A DNA stretch of 64,000 bases from Methanocaldococcus infernus ME (GCF_000092305.1 NC_014122.1:496001-560000); one strand, 5' to 3'; counted from the first letter of the stretch, positions 7,226-15,791 are shown. Translations and numbers: made by a program. Notes: generated by a model from the sequence alone, not told the origin.

Positions 7226-8515
7226 ATGTTAGACCTCTCAAAGTTTAGAATGATAACTGATGTTAAAAGTAAAGGAAACAAGTTAATCTTAGAGATTAAC
7301 AAAAATTACATAACTGAGCTTGAAATTCCCTATGAGAATGTTGAGATTGAGGGTTCTATAATAAAGGTTAATGATCACCCAAGAAAGGCTAAGAATATAG
7401 AGATGGGCATTTTAAATTTAATCTCTTACTCTATAGCCACAAATTTAAGGAGTAAGATAACAAAGAGAAGAGTCATTTACATATCTGAGCCCACTCCTTT
7501 AATTGGGCATACTGCCTTTGGATTAATAGAGAGAGGTAGAAACATTATTCAAGTTAGGGGACACTGTGGCTGTAATTTAAACTGTATCTTTTGCTCTGTT
7601 GATGAAGGTGAATACTCAAAAACAAGAAAAAATGACTATTATGTTGATCTTGATCACCTAATAAAGGAATACAAAAAATTAGCTGAATATAAGGGAAGGG
7701 TGAAGTTAGAAGCTCACTTAGATGGCCAGGGGGAGCCTTCTCTTTACTATCCCTTAGTTGATTTAGTTCAAGAGCTTTCAAGCATAAATAAAGATGGAAT
7801 AGTTACAATGCAAAGTAATGGTGTTCCTTTAACTTACAAGTTGATAGATGAGCTTGAAGAGGCTGGACTACATAGGATAAATTTGTCTATCAATGCCTTA
7901 GATGAAAAGATGGCTAAAATGCTGGCTGGAAGAAAAGACTATAAAATAGAGAAAATCTTAGATATAGCTGAGTATATAAAGAACTCTAAGATTCATCTCT
8001 TAGTAGCTCCTCTTTTGCTCCCAAATATCAATGATGAGGAATTTAAAAAGGTTATTGATTATACTGTAGAGTTAGATCAAAGAATTAAGCAGAATGTGAT
8101 AAATCCTTTAACCAATAAGAGAGATCCAATCTTGGGCTGTCAGCTTTGTAAAATTTACCAACTTGGAAGGAAACCTAAGAAAATGAAGGTTTGGGACTTT
8201 GAAAAATTCTATTCTCTTTTAAGAACATATGAGTTAGAGTATAAGAAAAAAGGAATTGATGTAAAATTAGTTCTATCTCCTAAGGACTTTGGGACCCATA
8301 GAAGGAAGAGATTACCATATGTTTTTAAGGTTGGAGAGGTTATTAAGGTTAAGCCCATCTTAGATGGTAGGGTTTATGGGGAAGTTTTAGCTATAGAAAG
8401 AGATAGGATTATACAAATAATAAATTGTAAGAATGAGGATAAGCTATTAAATAGAGAAGTTAAGGTTAAAATTTTAAGAAATAAGGACAATATTTATGTT
8501 GCAGAACCAATTTAA
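7226..8515 (+). CDS. Radical SAM protein with C-terminal TRAM domain, function unknown
   Basis: A 429-residue protein. An N-terminal region of about 105 residues of unknown type is followed by a radical SAM domain with RGHCGCNLNCIFC (CX3CX2C at C116, C120, C123; an extra Cys at 114) and GQGEPSLY as the SAM-binding GGE-like motif. A later Cys pair, GCQLCKIYQLGR, sits near residue 300. The last 70 residues (from about 360) look like a TRAM RNA-binding beta-barrel. The TRAM domain and order resemble tRNA-modifying radical SAM enzymes such as MiaB, but the MTTase N-terminal domain is missing. An RNA-modifying role is inference. It follows nifB by 7 nt and precedes nog1 by 10 nt. Confidence 0.75.
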   Translation: MLDLSKFRMITDVKSKGNKLILEINKNYITELEIPYENVEIEGSIIKVNDHPRKAKNIEMGILNLISYSIATNLRSKITKRRVIYISEPTPLIGHTAFGLIERGRNIIQVRGHCGCNLNCIFCSVDEGEYSKTRKNDYYVDLDHLIKEYKKLAEYKGRVKLEAHLDGQGEPSLYYPLVDLVQELSSINKDGIVTMQSNGVPLTYKLIDELEEAGLHRINLSINALDEKMAKMLAGRKDYKIEKILDIAEYIKNSKIHLLVAPLLLPNINDEEFKKVIDYTVELDQRIKQNVINPLTNKRDPILGCQLCKIYQLGRKPKKMKVWDFEKFYSLLRTYELEYKKKGIDVKLVLSPKDFGTHRRKRLPYVFKVGEVIKVKPILDGRVYGEVLAIERDRIIQIINCKNEDKLLNREVKVKILRNKDNIYVAEPI

Positions 8516-8524
8516 AGGGAGAAA

Positions 8525-9544
8525 ATGAAAGAAAACCCATTTAAGAAGATGCCTACTATACTAATGCCCAATGAATTGATGGAAAAGGCTTTAAGGAGAG
8601 GAGAGAAGGTAGCTGAAGAATTTAGAAAAAAGGAAGTGCCAAGATATTTAAAGGCTAAGATTGTTGAGGAAAACAAGGTTAGAACAATAGCTTCAGTTAT
8701 ATCTGACAATTTACAGAAGTATATAGATAAAACTCCACCAGTTAGGAAGTTACCAAAATTTTACCAAGAGATGGTTGAGGTTTTAGCTGGAATTGATGAA
8801 TTCAAAAAGTGCATGGGAGCCTTTAAATGGGCCTCTGATCTTGTAAGAAAGTTGGGAAATGAATATGCTAAGAAAATTAGGAAGGCAAGAACTCCACAAG
8901 AGGCTGCTAAGTTAAGGAAAGAGTTTGTTGGAAGGGTTAAGAGTATTTTAAAGCAAATTCACCCAGAGATGGCCTTTATTGCAGTTGCAAGAGAAAAACT
9001 TAAGGAGCTTCCAACATTTAAAGAGCTTCCCACAATTGTCATAGCTGGCTATCCAAATGTTGGAAAGTCAACTTTACTAAAAAAACTAACTGGGGCTGAT
9101 GTAGAGATAAACAGTTATCCTTTCACAACAAAAGGGATAAATGTAGGATACTTAGAAGAGTTTCAGATAATTGACACCCCTGGGTTACTTGATAGGCCAT
9201 TGCATGAAAGGAATGATATAGAGCTTCAAGCTATCTTAGCCCTTAACTACTTAGCCAACCTAATCCTCTTTATTATAGATGCAAGTGAATACTGTGGCTT
9301 TCCAATTGAGAGTCAGATCAAGCTTTTAGATGAGATTAGAGAACTTTTTAAGATTCCTATTTTTGTGGCTATAAATAAAGTGGATTTAGCTGATGAGGAA
9401 GCTGTAAAAAAGGTTGAGGAAGAGTTAAGGAAGAGAAGCTTAGACTATATAAAGATCTCAGCTGATAAAGAGCTTAATTTAGAAGAGCTTAAGAAAGAGA
9501 TCAAGAGGAGAGCATTTGAAGAGTTTAAAAAAGCTCATATGTGA
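8525..9544 (+). CDS. nog1: Nog1-family GTPase (large ribosomal subunit assembly)
   Basis: A 339-residue GTPase with the Nog1 N-terminal helical domain (FKKMPTILMPNELMEKALRR, PPVRKLPKFYQEMV) followed by a G domain: G1 GYPNVGKST (about 176-184), G3 DTPG (about 218), G4 NKVD (about 284) and G5 SADK. Eukaryotic Nog1 acts in 60S assembly, and a role in archaeal 50S assembly is expected by homology. It begins after AAAGGGAGAAA and ends by overlapping the region that holds the ribosome binding site of the NikR-like gene, so the four genes from nifB to nikR are probably cotranscribed. Confidence 0.88.
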   Translation: MKENPFKKMPTILMPNELMEKALRRGEKVAEEFRKKEVPRYLKAKIVEENKVRTIASVISDNLQKYIDKTPPVRKLPKFYQEMVEVLAGIDEFKKCMGAFKWASDLVRKLGNEYAKKIRKARTPQEAAKLRKEFVGRVKSILKQIHPEMAFIAVAREKLKELPTFKELPTIVIAGYPNVGKSTLLKKLTGADVEINSYPFTTKGINVGYLEEFQIIDTPGLLDRPLHERNDIELQAILALNYLANLILFIIDASEYCGFPIESQIKLLDEIRELFKIPIFVAINKVDLADEEAVKKVEEELRKRSLDYIKISADKELNLEELKKEIKRRAFEEFKKAHM

Positions 9545-9549
9545 TATCT

Positions 9550-9957
9550 ATGGTAAATGTTGAGAGGATAAGTATCTCATTCCCCAAGTTTTTGCTAAAG
9601 GAGATAGATGAGCTTGTTAAGAGTAAGGGCTATTCAAGTAGAAGTGAGCTAATAAGAGATGCTGTTAGAAAGTATGTTCTTGAGAGCAACTCCTTAGATA
9701 GAGAAGGGGAGGTTAGTGGAATTATAATTTTAGTGTATAAGCCTACAAAAGAGAATATGGAGAAGCTTAATGAGCTCTATTTAAAACATAAGGAGATTAT
9801 AAAGTCTATGTGCCATGGCTATATAAAAACTTCATGTGGTAAGGATAAGAAGACAGAGCTTTTTATTGTTAGTGGAGACTGTAAAGAGATAAAGAGCTTT
9901 TATGAAGAACTTATCAAGATAGATAATAAGATTTTTGACAAGGTAATAATTTTTTAA
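9550..9957 (+). CDS. nikR: NikR-like ribbon-helix-helix regulator (CopG family)
   Basis: A 135-residue protein with a ribbon-helix-helix DNA-binding domain (VERISISFPKFLLKEIDELV, GYSSRSELIRDAVRKYV) and a C-terminal ACT-like domain as in NikR. In my alignment by eye, the nickel-site region reads KSMCHGYIKTSCGK: one central His and a Cys are kept, but the second His of the usual HxH is Tyr, so nickel binding may be altered. The start at 9550 is preferred because the GTGAT at 9541 is its Shine-Dalgarno site, overlapping the nog1 stop. A link to cbiMNQ regulation is possible but unproven. Confidence 0.8.
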   Translation: MVNVERISISFPKFLLKEIDELVKSKGYSSRSELIRDAVRKYVLESNSLDREGEVSGIIILVYKPTKENMEKLNELYLKHKEIIKSMCHGYIKTSCGKDKKTELFIVSGDCKEIKSFYEELIKIDNKIFDKVIIF

Positions 9958-10050
9958 TACTTTTTATGAAAAATTTCTAAATAAGTAATAAAAATTATAC
10001 TTTACTCTTTTACACCTGTGTCAAAAACATTTTTATACTATATTATGAAT

Positions 10051-10058
10051 GATATAAA
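10051..10058 (+). promoter_or_regulatory. Probable TATA element of the nitrate operon
   Basis: GATATAAACC directly precedes the first NrpR-like operator, with a second TATA-like TTTATACTATAT 20 nt upstream. A start site about 25 nt downstream would place the operator over the initiation region, as expected for a repressor, leaving a leader of roughly 130 nt before narK. Confidence 0.45.
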
Positions 10059-10060
10059 CC

Positions 10061-10074
10061 AGAAATAGGTTTCC
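10061..10074 (+). promoter_or_regulatory. NrpR-type operator 1 (imperfect)
   Basis: AGAA-ATAGGT-TTCC departs by one base from the GGAA-N6-TTCC operator recognised by NrpR, the nitrogen repressor of methanogens. It shares a 15-nt core (GAAATAGG[TC]TTCCTA) with operator 2, including spacer bases that the consensus does not require. It lies just after the TATA candidate. Confidence 0.55.
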
Positions 10075-10163
10075 TACTTCTGGAAATCCTACTTAGAGAT
10101 TCTAAATCTTTCAACAATTTTCCAACATTCAATTTAAAAATGTTTGAATTTATTACTTAATAG

Positions 10164-10177
10164 GGAAATAGGCTTCC
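10164..10177 (+). promoter_or_regulatory. NrpR-type operator 2 (perfect GGAA-N6-TTCC)
   Basis: GGAA-ATAGGC-TTCC matches the published methanogen NrpR operator exactly and lies 36 nt upstream of the narK start, 103 nt downstream of operator 1. Two operators per promoter are known for NrpR-controlled nif genes in Methanococcus. A single such match is expected about once by chance in a window this size; the pair with shared spacer sequence, in front of nitrogen-assimilation genes, is what makes it convincing. Confidence 0.7.
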
Positions 10178-10212
10178 TAATTCCTAAATTTATAAATAGG
10201 AGGTGAAACAGA

Positions 10213-11628
10213 ATGAAAAACAACAATAAAGAAAAGAAAGAAAAGAAAAAAGTAGGAATTATTGAAGCTTTAAAGAGTGGAGATATAAAGACTTTAATAG
10301 CTTCTTTAATTTACTTTGACACTGGTTTCATGGTTTGGCTACTGTTTGGACCAGCTTTAGGTTTATTTATAGCTCAAGAGCTTGGTCTATCTCCAGCTGA
10401 GAAAGGGTTTATGGTTGCTATCCCAATACTTGCTGCAGCCCTCTTTAGAATTCCATTTGGTTATATGTATCAAGCCATTAATGGGAAATATATTGCTTTA
10501 GCAGGGATAATTCTTTCAGCTCTCCCTATAATTTATGTTAATCTATTCCCAATAAACTATACAACCTTACTAATCCTTGGAGCCTTCTTAGGAATTGGTG
10601 GGGCAAGCTTTGCCATAGCTCTACCAATGGCTGGAAGTAACTATCCTAAGAAGTATCAAGGCTTAGTCTTAGGATTAGCTGCTGCTGGTAACTTAGGGGC
10701 TATGATGGATGGGCTTATCTTCCCACCCATTGCTGAAACCTATGGTTGGAGAACAGCTGCTTTAGTAGCTTTAATATTCTTGGCTATAGCATTCATACTC
10801 TGTTACTCTTGGATTAAAGATAGTTGTCTAAAAAGACCAGAGTTAAAGTATCATGCTATCTTCAACTTCATAGTTACATTTATCTCATTGATAGCATTTA
10901 CTCTCATACTCTATAGTGGAATTATTGGAATCAGTGGAAAGTTTGGACTCTTACTCTTGCCTATCATTGTAGGAGCCATATCTATACTTCTATTAGATAA
11001 AACCTACAGAAATGCTTTAAAGAAGAGGGATCCTTGGATTTTCATGCTCTTCTATGCCATAACCTTTGGTGGATTCGTTGGAATGTCTGGATCAGTAGCC
11101 TTTATCTTAAATGGCCAGTATGGCTTTGACCCAGTGTTGGCTGGAATGATTATGGCTCTCCTATCATTCACAGGAGCTTTAATAAGGCCTATTGGAGGTT
11201 GGATCTCTGACAAAATTGGGGGAGTTAAAGTATTATTAGCTGTCTTTACAGCTATAGCATTCTGTGACTTAGTTTTAGGTTTATTCTTACCTCCTGCATT
11301 CATAGGAGTTCCTCTACTATGGTTACTATTTGTAGCATTTGGTTTAGGAAATGGGGCAGTGTTCCAATTGGTTCCTCTAAGATGGCCAAGAGCCACAGGG
11401 ATGGCTACAGGGTTAATTGGAGCTGCTGGAGGGGTTGGAGGCTTCTACCTATCTTCAACCATGGGGTTGGCTAAAGAATTAACAGGTTCTTATGGGTTAG
11501 GTTATATCATCTTTGGAGTCATCTCTTTAATAGCCTTAACAGCTCTATACTTCTTAAGACATGAGTATCACTCCTGGGGTTATGTTAGAGAAGAAGAAGT
11601 TAAAAAAGAAGTTGTAGTTTGTGAGTAA
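10213..11628 (+). CDS. narK: Nitrate/nitrite transporter, NarK/NasA-type MFS
   Basis: A 471-residue major facilitator protein with about 12 membrane helices. It carries the nitrate signature regions: the first GIGGASFAIALPMAGSNYPK (about residues 135-154, with the NxxYPK end), and the second around GFGLGNGAVFQLVP-like AFGLGNGAVFQLVPLRWP (about 378-395). The Arg residues in helices 2 and 8 (ALFRIPFG, ALIRPIGG) match those that bind nitrate. The start follows a strong AGGAGGTGA. It is followed by nasA, so it probably imports nitrate for assimilation. The N-terminus is unusually Lys-rich (about residues 1-14). Confidence 0.85.
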   Translation: MKNNNKEKKEKKKVGIIEALKSGDIKTLIASLIYFDTGFMVWLLFGPALGLFIAQELGLSPAEKGFMVAIPILAAALFRIPFGYMYQAINGKYIALAGIILSALPIIYVNLFPINYTTLLILGAFLGIGGASFAIALPMAGSNYPKKYQGLVLGLAAAGNLGAMMDGLIFPPIAETYGWRTAALVALIFLAIAFILCYSWIKDSCLKRPELKYHAIFNFIVTFISLIAFTLILYSGIIGISGKFGLLLLPIIVGAISILLLDKTYRNALKKRDPWIFMLFYAITFGGFVGMSGSVAFILNGQYGFDPVLAGMIMALLSFTGALIRPIGGWISDKIGGVKVLLAVFTAIAFCDLVLGLFLPPAFIGVPLLWLLFVAFGLGNGAVFQLVPLRWPRATGMATGLIGAAGGVGGFYLSSTMGLAKELTGSYGLGYIIFGVISLIALTALYFLRHEYHSWGYVREEEVKKEVVVCE

Positions 11629-11685
11629 CTCTTTTTCTCTTTTTTAATTTTTAAATTAAAAAATTAAATTTTTTTGGTGAGATAA

Positions 11686-13698
11686 ATGGATATTTTTAAA
11701 GCTCAGTGTCCTTACTGTGGAACAGGTTGTGGCTTAGAAATCATAGTTAAGGATGATAAAATAAAGATCAGAGGAGATAAAGAGCATATAGCCACTAAAG
11801 GAAGTGTATGTATAAAAGCTGTTCATCTTCCTAAGGTGTTTGATAGAGGAAGGTTAGATAGAGTTCTCTATAGAGAGAGTAAAGAGGAAGAATTTAAAGA
11901 GATTGATTGGAACTTAGCTTATAAAATTTTAAAAAATAAGTTAAATTCACTATCTCCTGAGGAAACTTACTTCTATGTCTCAGGACAGCTCTTTACAGAA
12001 GATAGCTATGTTATTAATAAGTTTGTTAAAGGCTTCTTAGGGACAAATAATATAGACTCTAACTCAAGGCTCTGTGTAGCTACAGCAGCAACTGCCTATA
12101 AATTAGCCTTTGGCTCAGATGGAGTTCCTGGCTGTTATGATGATATTGATGATGCTGACACTTTCATCTTTATAGGCTCAAATGCTGCATGGGCACATCC
12201 TGGAATCTTTAGAAGAATCTTAAAGAGAAGGAAAGAGGTTAAGATTGTTGTTATAGACCCAAACTATACTGAAACAGCTAAACATAGTGATAAATGGATA
12301 GAAATTAAAGCTGGCACTGATACAGCCTTTTTAAATGGAGTTCTCTACATACTCTATAAAAATAATTGGATAGATTGGGACTTTATTAAAAACTATACTG
12401 AGGGATTTGAAGAGCTTATAAAGGAGATAGAGAAATATGATCCTAAAACTGTGGCTAAGATCTGTGAGATTGATGAAGAAGATATCTATTATGTGGCTGA
12501 GCTCTTTGCAAAGAGTAGAAAACTTATAACTTTTTGGACCATGGGGGTTAATCAATCAACAAATGGAACCATGAAGGCTTTAGCTATTATAAACCTTCAC
12601 TTAGCCACTGGAAGATTAAATGATAAAGGCTGTCCCTTCTCTCTAACTGGACAATGTAATGCCATGGGAGGTAGGGAAGTAGGTTATTTATGTAATGGCC
12701 TACCTGGGTTTAGAGATGTGAGAAATGAAGAAGATAGGAAATTTATGGAAGAGTTTTGGGGAATAGAGAGAGGAAAAATTAAAGAGAAGCCAGGATACTC
12801 AATTACTGAAGCTATTGATAAGATATTAGAAGGGGAAATTAAATTTTTATGGATTGTCTGTACTAATCCAGCTGTATCTATGCCAAATCTAAATAAGTTT
12901 CTTAAAGCTCTTAAAAAAGAGGATCTCTTTGTTGTGGTTCAAGACTCTTACTTCACTGACACTTGTAAATATGCTAATCTTATCTTACCAGCAGCTCAGT
13001 GGGGAGAGAAGGAGGGGGTGATGACAGGAGGGGATAGAACAGTAACCTATTGTAGCAAATTTAGAGAACCTCCAAAAAATGCTAAACCAGATTGGAAGAT
13101 ATTTACAGAGTTGGCTCAAAGAATGGGTGGAGAAGAGTTATTCCCATATAAAAATAGTAGAGAAATCTTTGAAGAATTTAAAAGATGCACAAAAGGAAGA
13201 CTCTGTGACATTTCAGAGTTTAACTATGAAAATCTGCCAAAAAGATGGGGAGGAAAACATTTATATAAAGATTTAAAGTTCCCTTCAGGAAAGGCAAGGT
13301 TTCACATCACTAAGTATGAGGAGCCAGATGATGAAGGTTTTGACTATATATTAACAACTGGAAGGCTTAAAAAGCAGTGGCACACTATGACAAAAACTGG
13401 GAAGGTTGAAGAGCTATTAAGAGGAGAAGATATTCCTTATGTACTTATGAATGAAGATGATGCTAAAGAGCTTGGAGTTAATGATGGAGATGAAGTTTTA
13501 ATAGTTTCTAAGAGAGGAGAGATTAAGAGAGTAGTGAAATTAGGAAAAATTAAGAGAAAACATTTATTTACTCCATTTGGATACAATAGAGAGTTTTGTG
13601 ACACTCCAACCAACTTAGTTACAAAGGATAAAGTTGATCCTCTATCAAAAGAGCCAGAGCTGAAATTTACAGGAGTAAAGATTGTTAAGATTGATTGA
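11686..13698 (+). CDS. nasA: Assimilatory nitrate reductase catalytic subunit (molybdopterin, 4Fe-4S)
   Basis: A 670-residue molybdopterin oxidoreductase. The N-terminal 4Fe-4S motif uses C8, C11, C15 and C42. The molybdenum ligand is Cys130 in SNSRLCVATA, as in Nas/Nap nitrate reductases rather than the Sec/Cys-His-Gly of formate dehydrogenases. Further motifs are WTMGVNQSTNGT and GREVGYLCNGLPGFR, and a C-terminal molybdopterin dinucleotide-binding beta-barrel starts at YILTTGRLKKQWHTMT. It reduces nitrate to nitrite for nitrogen supply. The GGTGAG ribosome site and 57-nt gap after narK support cotranscription. Oxyanion-specific relatives (formate dehydrogenase) are the alternative; the narK neighbour argues for nitrate. 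Confidence 0.85.
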   Translation: MDIFKAQCPYCGTGCGLEIIVKDDKIKIRGDKEHIATKGSVCIKAVHLPKVFDRGRLDRVLYRESKEEEFKEIDWNLAYKILKNKLNSLSPEETYFYVSGQLFTEDSYVINKFVKGFLGTNNIDSNSRLCVATAATAYKLAFGSDGVPGCYDDIDDADTFIFIGSNAAWAHPGIFRRILKRRKEVKIVVIDPNYTETAKHSDKWIEIKAGTDTAFLNGVLYILYKNNWIDWDFIKNYTEGFEELIKEIEKYDPKTVAKICEIDEEDIYYVAELFAKSRKLITFWTMGVNQSTNGTMKALAIINLHLATGRLNDKGCPFSLTGQCNAMGGREVGYLCNGLPGFRDVRNEEDRKFMEEFWGIERGKIKEKPGYSITEAIDKILEGEIKFLWIVCTNPAVSMPNLNKFLKALKKEDLFVVVQDSYFTDTCKYANLILPAAQWGEKEGVMTGGDRTVTYCSKFREPPKNAKPDWKIFTELAQRMGGEELFPYKNSREIFEEFKRCTKGRLCDISEFNYENLPKRWGGKHLYKDLKFPSGKARFHITKYEEPDDEGFDYILTTGRLKKQWHTMTKTGKVEELLRGEDIPYVLMNEDDAKELGVNDGDEVLIVSKRGEIKRVVKLGKIKRKHLFTPFGYNREFCDTPTNLVTKDKVDPLSKEPELKFTGVKIVKID

Positions 13699-13761
13699 AA
13701 ACTTTTTTATCCTATCTTTTTTAATAAGGTTAATTAATTAAGCTATTTTTTAGGTGGTTTT

Positions 13762-14166
13762 ATGGAGAGGACATTAGTGATTATTAAGCCAGATGCTGTT
13801 AGGAGAAAATTAATAGGAAAAATTATTGAAAGAATTGAAAATAAAAATCTTGATATAGTTAAGATGAAGATGGTTAAACTAACCAAGGAAGAGGCTGAGG
13901 AATTCTATAAAGAGCATAAGGGAAAAGAGTTTTACAACAGCTTAGTAGAATTTATGACTTCTGAAAGGATTGTTGTGATGGTTATAGAGGGAGAAAATTG
14001 TATAAATATTATAAGAAAACTAATAGGTAAAACTGATCCAGCTGAAGCAGAGCCAGGGACTATAAGAGGAGATTTTGCTTTAAAATTGCCTGAAAATGTT
14101 GTCCATGCCTCAGACTCTAAGGAGAGTGCTGAGAGAGAAATTAAATTTTTCTTTGGTGAAGAATAA
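13762..14166 (+). CDS. ndk: Nucleoside diphosphate kinase
   Basis: A 134-residue protein, the normal length of the family, opening MERTLVIIKPDAVRRKLIGK. It has the catalytic histidine motif NVVHASDSKESAEREI (His near residue 115), which carries the phospho-enzyme intermediate when phosphate is moved between nucleoside tri- and diphosphates. The start follows TTAGGTGG. Its TAA shares one base with the ATG of the next, tiny pilin-like gene (TAATG). Confidence 0.96.
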   Translation: MERTLVIIKPDAVRRKLIGKIIERIENKNLDIVKMKMVKLTKEEAEEFYKEHKGKEFYNSLVEFMTSERIVVMVIEGENCINIIRKLIGKTDPAEAEPGTIRGDFALKLPENVVHASDSKESAEREIKFFFGEE

Positions 14167-14339
14167 TGAGAGGACAAATTTCCTTAGAGTTTGCCCTATT
14201 TATGGTTATTGTTGTAGCCTCTTCTGCTATAGTAGCTTACTATCTTGTACAAACTGCTTTAAGTATTAGAGACTCTGGAATAGAATCAATAAATAAATCT
14301 GCAAACACTGCCAAAGAGGTTTTAAGTAGAGTGAGCTAA
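14166..14339 (+). CDS. Short type IV pilin-like protein with class III signal peptide
   Basis: A 57-residue protein, MRGQISLEFALFMVIVVASS at the N-terminus. QISLEF is the QXSXEXXXL motif of class III signal peptides, which the archaeal peptidase EppA cleaves just before the Gln, and the following 20 hydrophobic residues are the pilin helix. The rest (residues 28-57) is short and polar. It fits exactly between ndk (1-nt overlap) and the UPF0200 gene (the ATG follows its stop immediately), which argues it is translated. It may be a minor pilin or a pilin-like membrane peptide. Confidence 0.78.
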   Translation: MRGQISLEFALFMVIVVASSAIVAYYLVQTALSIRDSGIESINKSANTAKEVLSRVS

Positions 14340-14924
14340 ATGCTGATTGGAATAACAGGAATGCCTGGGGCTGGGAAAGGGGCTATCTACAAAGTAGCTA
14401 AAAAATTGAATATTCCAATAATCTCTATGGGAGATGTTGTAAGACATGAAACAATTAAGAGAGGCTTAGAGCTAAACCCTAAAAATGTTGGGGATACAGC
14501 TATCTGGTTAAGAGAGAAGTATGGGAAAGAAGCTATAGCTGTAGCCTGCTTAAATTACATAAATGAAAAGTTAAAGGATGAGGAAATAATTATTATTGAA
14601 GGCTTAAGAAGCTTGTATGAAGCTGATTACTTAAGAAAACATAGGCCTTTAATTATCATAGCCATACATGCCTCTCCTAAAACAAGGTTTGAGAGGTTAA
14701 AGAGTAGAGGGAGGGAGGATGATCCAAGAGATATTAGAGATTTCATAGAGAGAGATTTAAGGGAGTTAAACTTTGGGATAGGGGAATGTATAGCTCTTGC
14801 TGACTTTATGGTGGTGAATGAGAATAAAGATTATGATACATTTTTAAAAGAGTTGGAAGGGATTGTCAAAAAAGTTATTGAAAATAAGGAGAGGTTTAAA
14901 GAGCAAATCCAATATAGAAGTTAG
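14340..14924 (+). CDS. UPF0200 P-loop kinase (dephospho-CoA kinase/AMP kinase-like)
   Basis: A 194-residue nucleotide kinase-like protein with Walker [15 protein letters not shown] (about 6-19), the substrate region [15 protein letters not shown], and the lid-like [22 protein letters not shown]. This matches the archaeal UPF0200 family, distantly related to dephospho-CoA kinase. The substrate is not established. It begins directly after the stop of the pilin-like gene and converges with the CxxC protein gene, overlapping by 4 nt. Confidence 0.8.
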   Translation: MLIGITGMPGAGKGAIYKVAKKLNIPIISMGDVVRHETIKRGLELNPKNVGDTAIWLREKYGKEAIAVACLNYINEKLKDEEIIIIEGLRSLYEADYLRKHRPLIIIAIHASPKTRFERLKSRGREDDPRDIRDFIERDLRELNFGIGECIALADFMVVNENKDYDTFLKELEGIVKKVIENKERFKEQIQYRS

Positions 14925-15202
14925 ATATTAGATTCAATAACTATCTTTTCTGGACATGCCTTCTTAATCTTCTCAAAAACTTCATCTCCCTTCTCTTCTT
15001 GGCTTAACATAATACTGGAGTTACAGATAGGACAAGATGGTAGATTAATGTCACAAACCTCAAACTCTTCAAACAATAAGGATAGCTTCATAAGAACGGA
15101 TGGATCGTTACTACACAAGTCGCAAAAGAGAACGAAATCGTAATCGCTTAGGGCGATGCCGAGGTTATTATATTTGTATTTGCAAACTACCAAAACTTTC
15201 AT
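14921..15202 (-). CDS. Small CxxC protein of unknown function
   Basis: A 93-residue protein starting [20 protein letters not shown], with cysteines at FCDLCSND and SCPICNSS that could form a metal site. The start at 15202 follows GGTGATGCC. I do not recognise the family. The first half (15097-15161) uses C-ending codons that create eight CpG dinucleotides in 65 nt, whereas the rest of the gene and neighbouring genes have almost none (see findings). Confidence 0.6.
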   Translation of the reverse strand: MKVLVVCKYKYNNLGIALSDYDFVLFCDLCSNDPSVLMKLSLLFEEFEVCDINLPSCPICNSSIMLSQEEKGDEVFEKIKKACPEKIVIESNI

Positions 15203-15311
15203 GGCATCACCAAAAATAACAAACTGTATTATTATTGAATAACTCATATAAAAAACTTTCTATTTTGTTAGTTTAAATATTTAAATTAAAAATAGAAAAA
15301 ATAAAAAAGAA

Positions 15312-15701
15312 TTATTCTTTAACAAGAACAGCATTGACAGTTCCATCCTGCCCTGGTCTGGAGGTTACTTTTGCTAAACCTAACTCAGTTTCTATAATTG
15401 CTCCTTTTGTAATAATGTTTCTTCTAACATAGTGTATATTTGCACTATTCTCTTTAACTCCTAAGATCTTAACCTTCTTACAAGTATTTGTCTCAGGATC
15501 CATAACATTAGCATAGGCTGTTTTAACAACCTTAACCTTTAAGTTTCCTCCCATCACTCTAACTTTCTTCATCTTGTATCCTTCATCTGTAACATGTGTC
15601 TCTATTGGTAATCTACCCATCTCTCTCTTTCTCTTCTTTCTAAACTTTTTGTATAATCCTCCTGTTGGTTTTCTTCTACTTCTTTTTTGCCAAACTCCCA
15701 T
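15312..15701 (-). CDS. rps8e: Ribosomal protein S8e
   Basis: A 129-residue basic protein beginning [20 protein letters not shown], the archaeal S8e, a 30S subunit protein shared with eukaryotes. Its start follows AGGTGAAACACTT, and TTTTATATAG about 55-65 nt upstream is a TATA candidate. It is not part of a ribosomal operon here, being flanked by the CxxC protein and trpS. Confidence 0.96.
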   Translation of the reverse strand: MGVWQKRSRRKPTGGLYKKFRKKRKREMGRLPIETHVTDEGYKMKKVRVMGGNLKVKVVKTAYANVMDPETNTCKKVKILGVKENSANIHYVRRNIITKGAIIETELGLAKVTSRPGQDGTVNAVLVKE

Positions 15702-15791
15702 AAGTGTTTCACCTTTTTATAAGCTGATTATGATTTAAGTTTTAATAGTTCCAAATACTATATAAAAATTTTATGCTCTTAATTGAAATAT

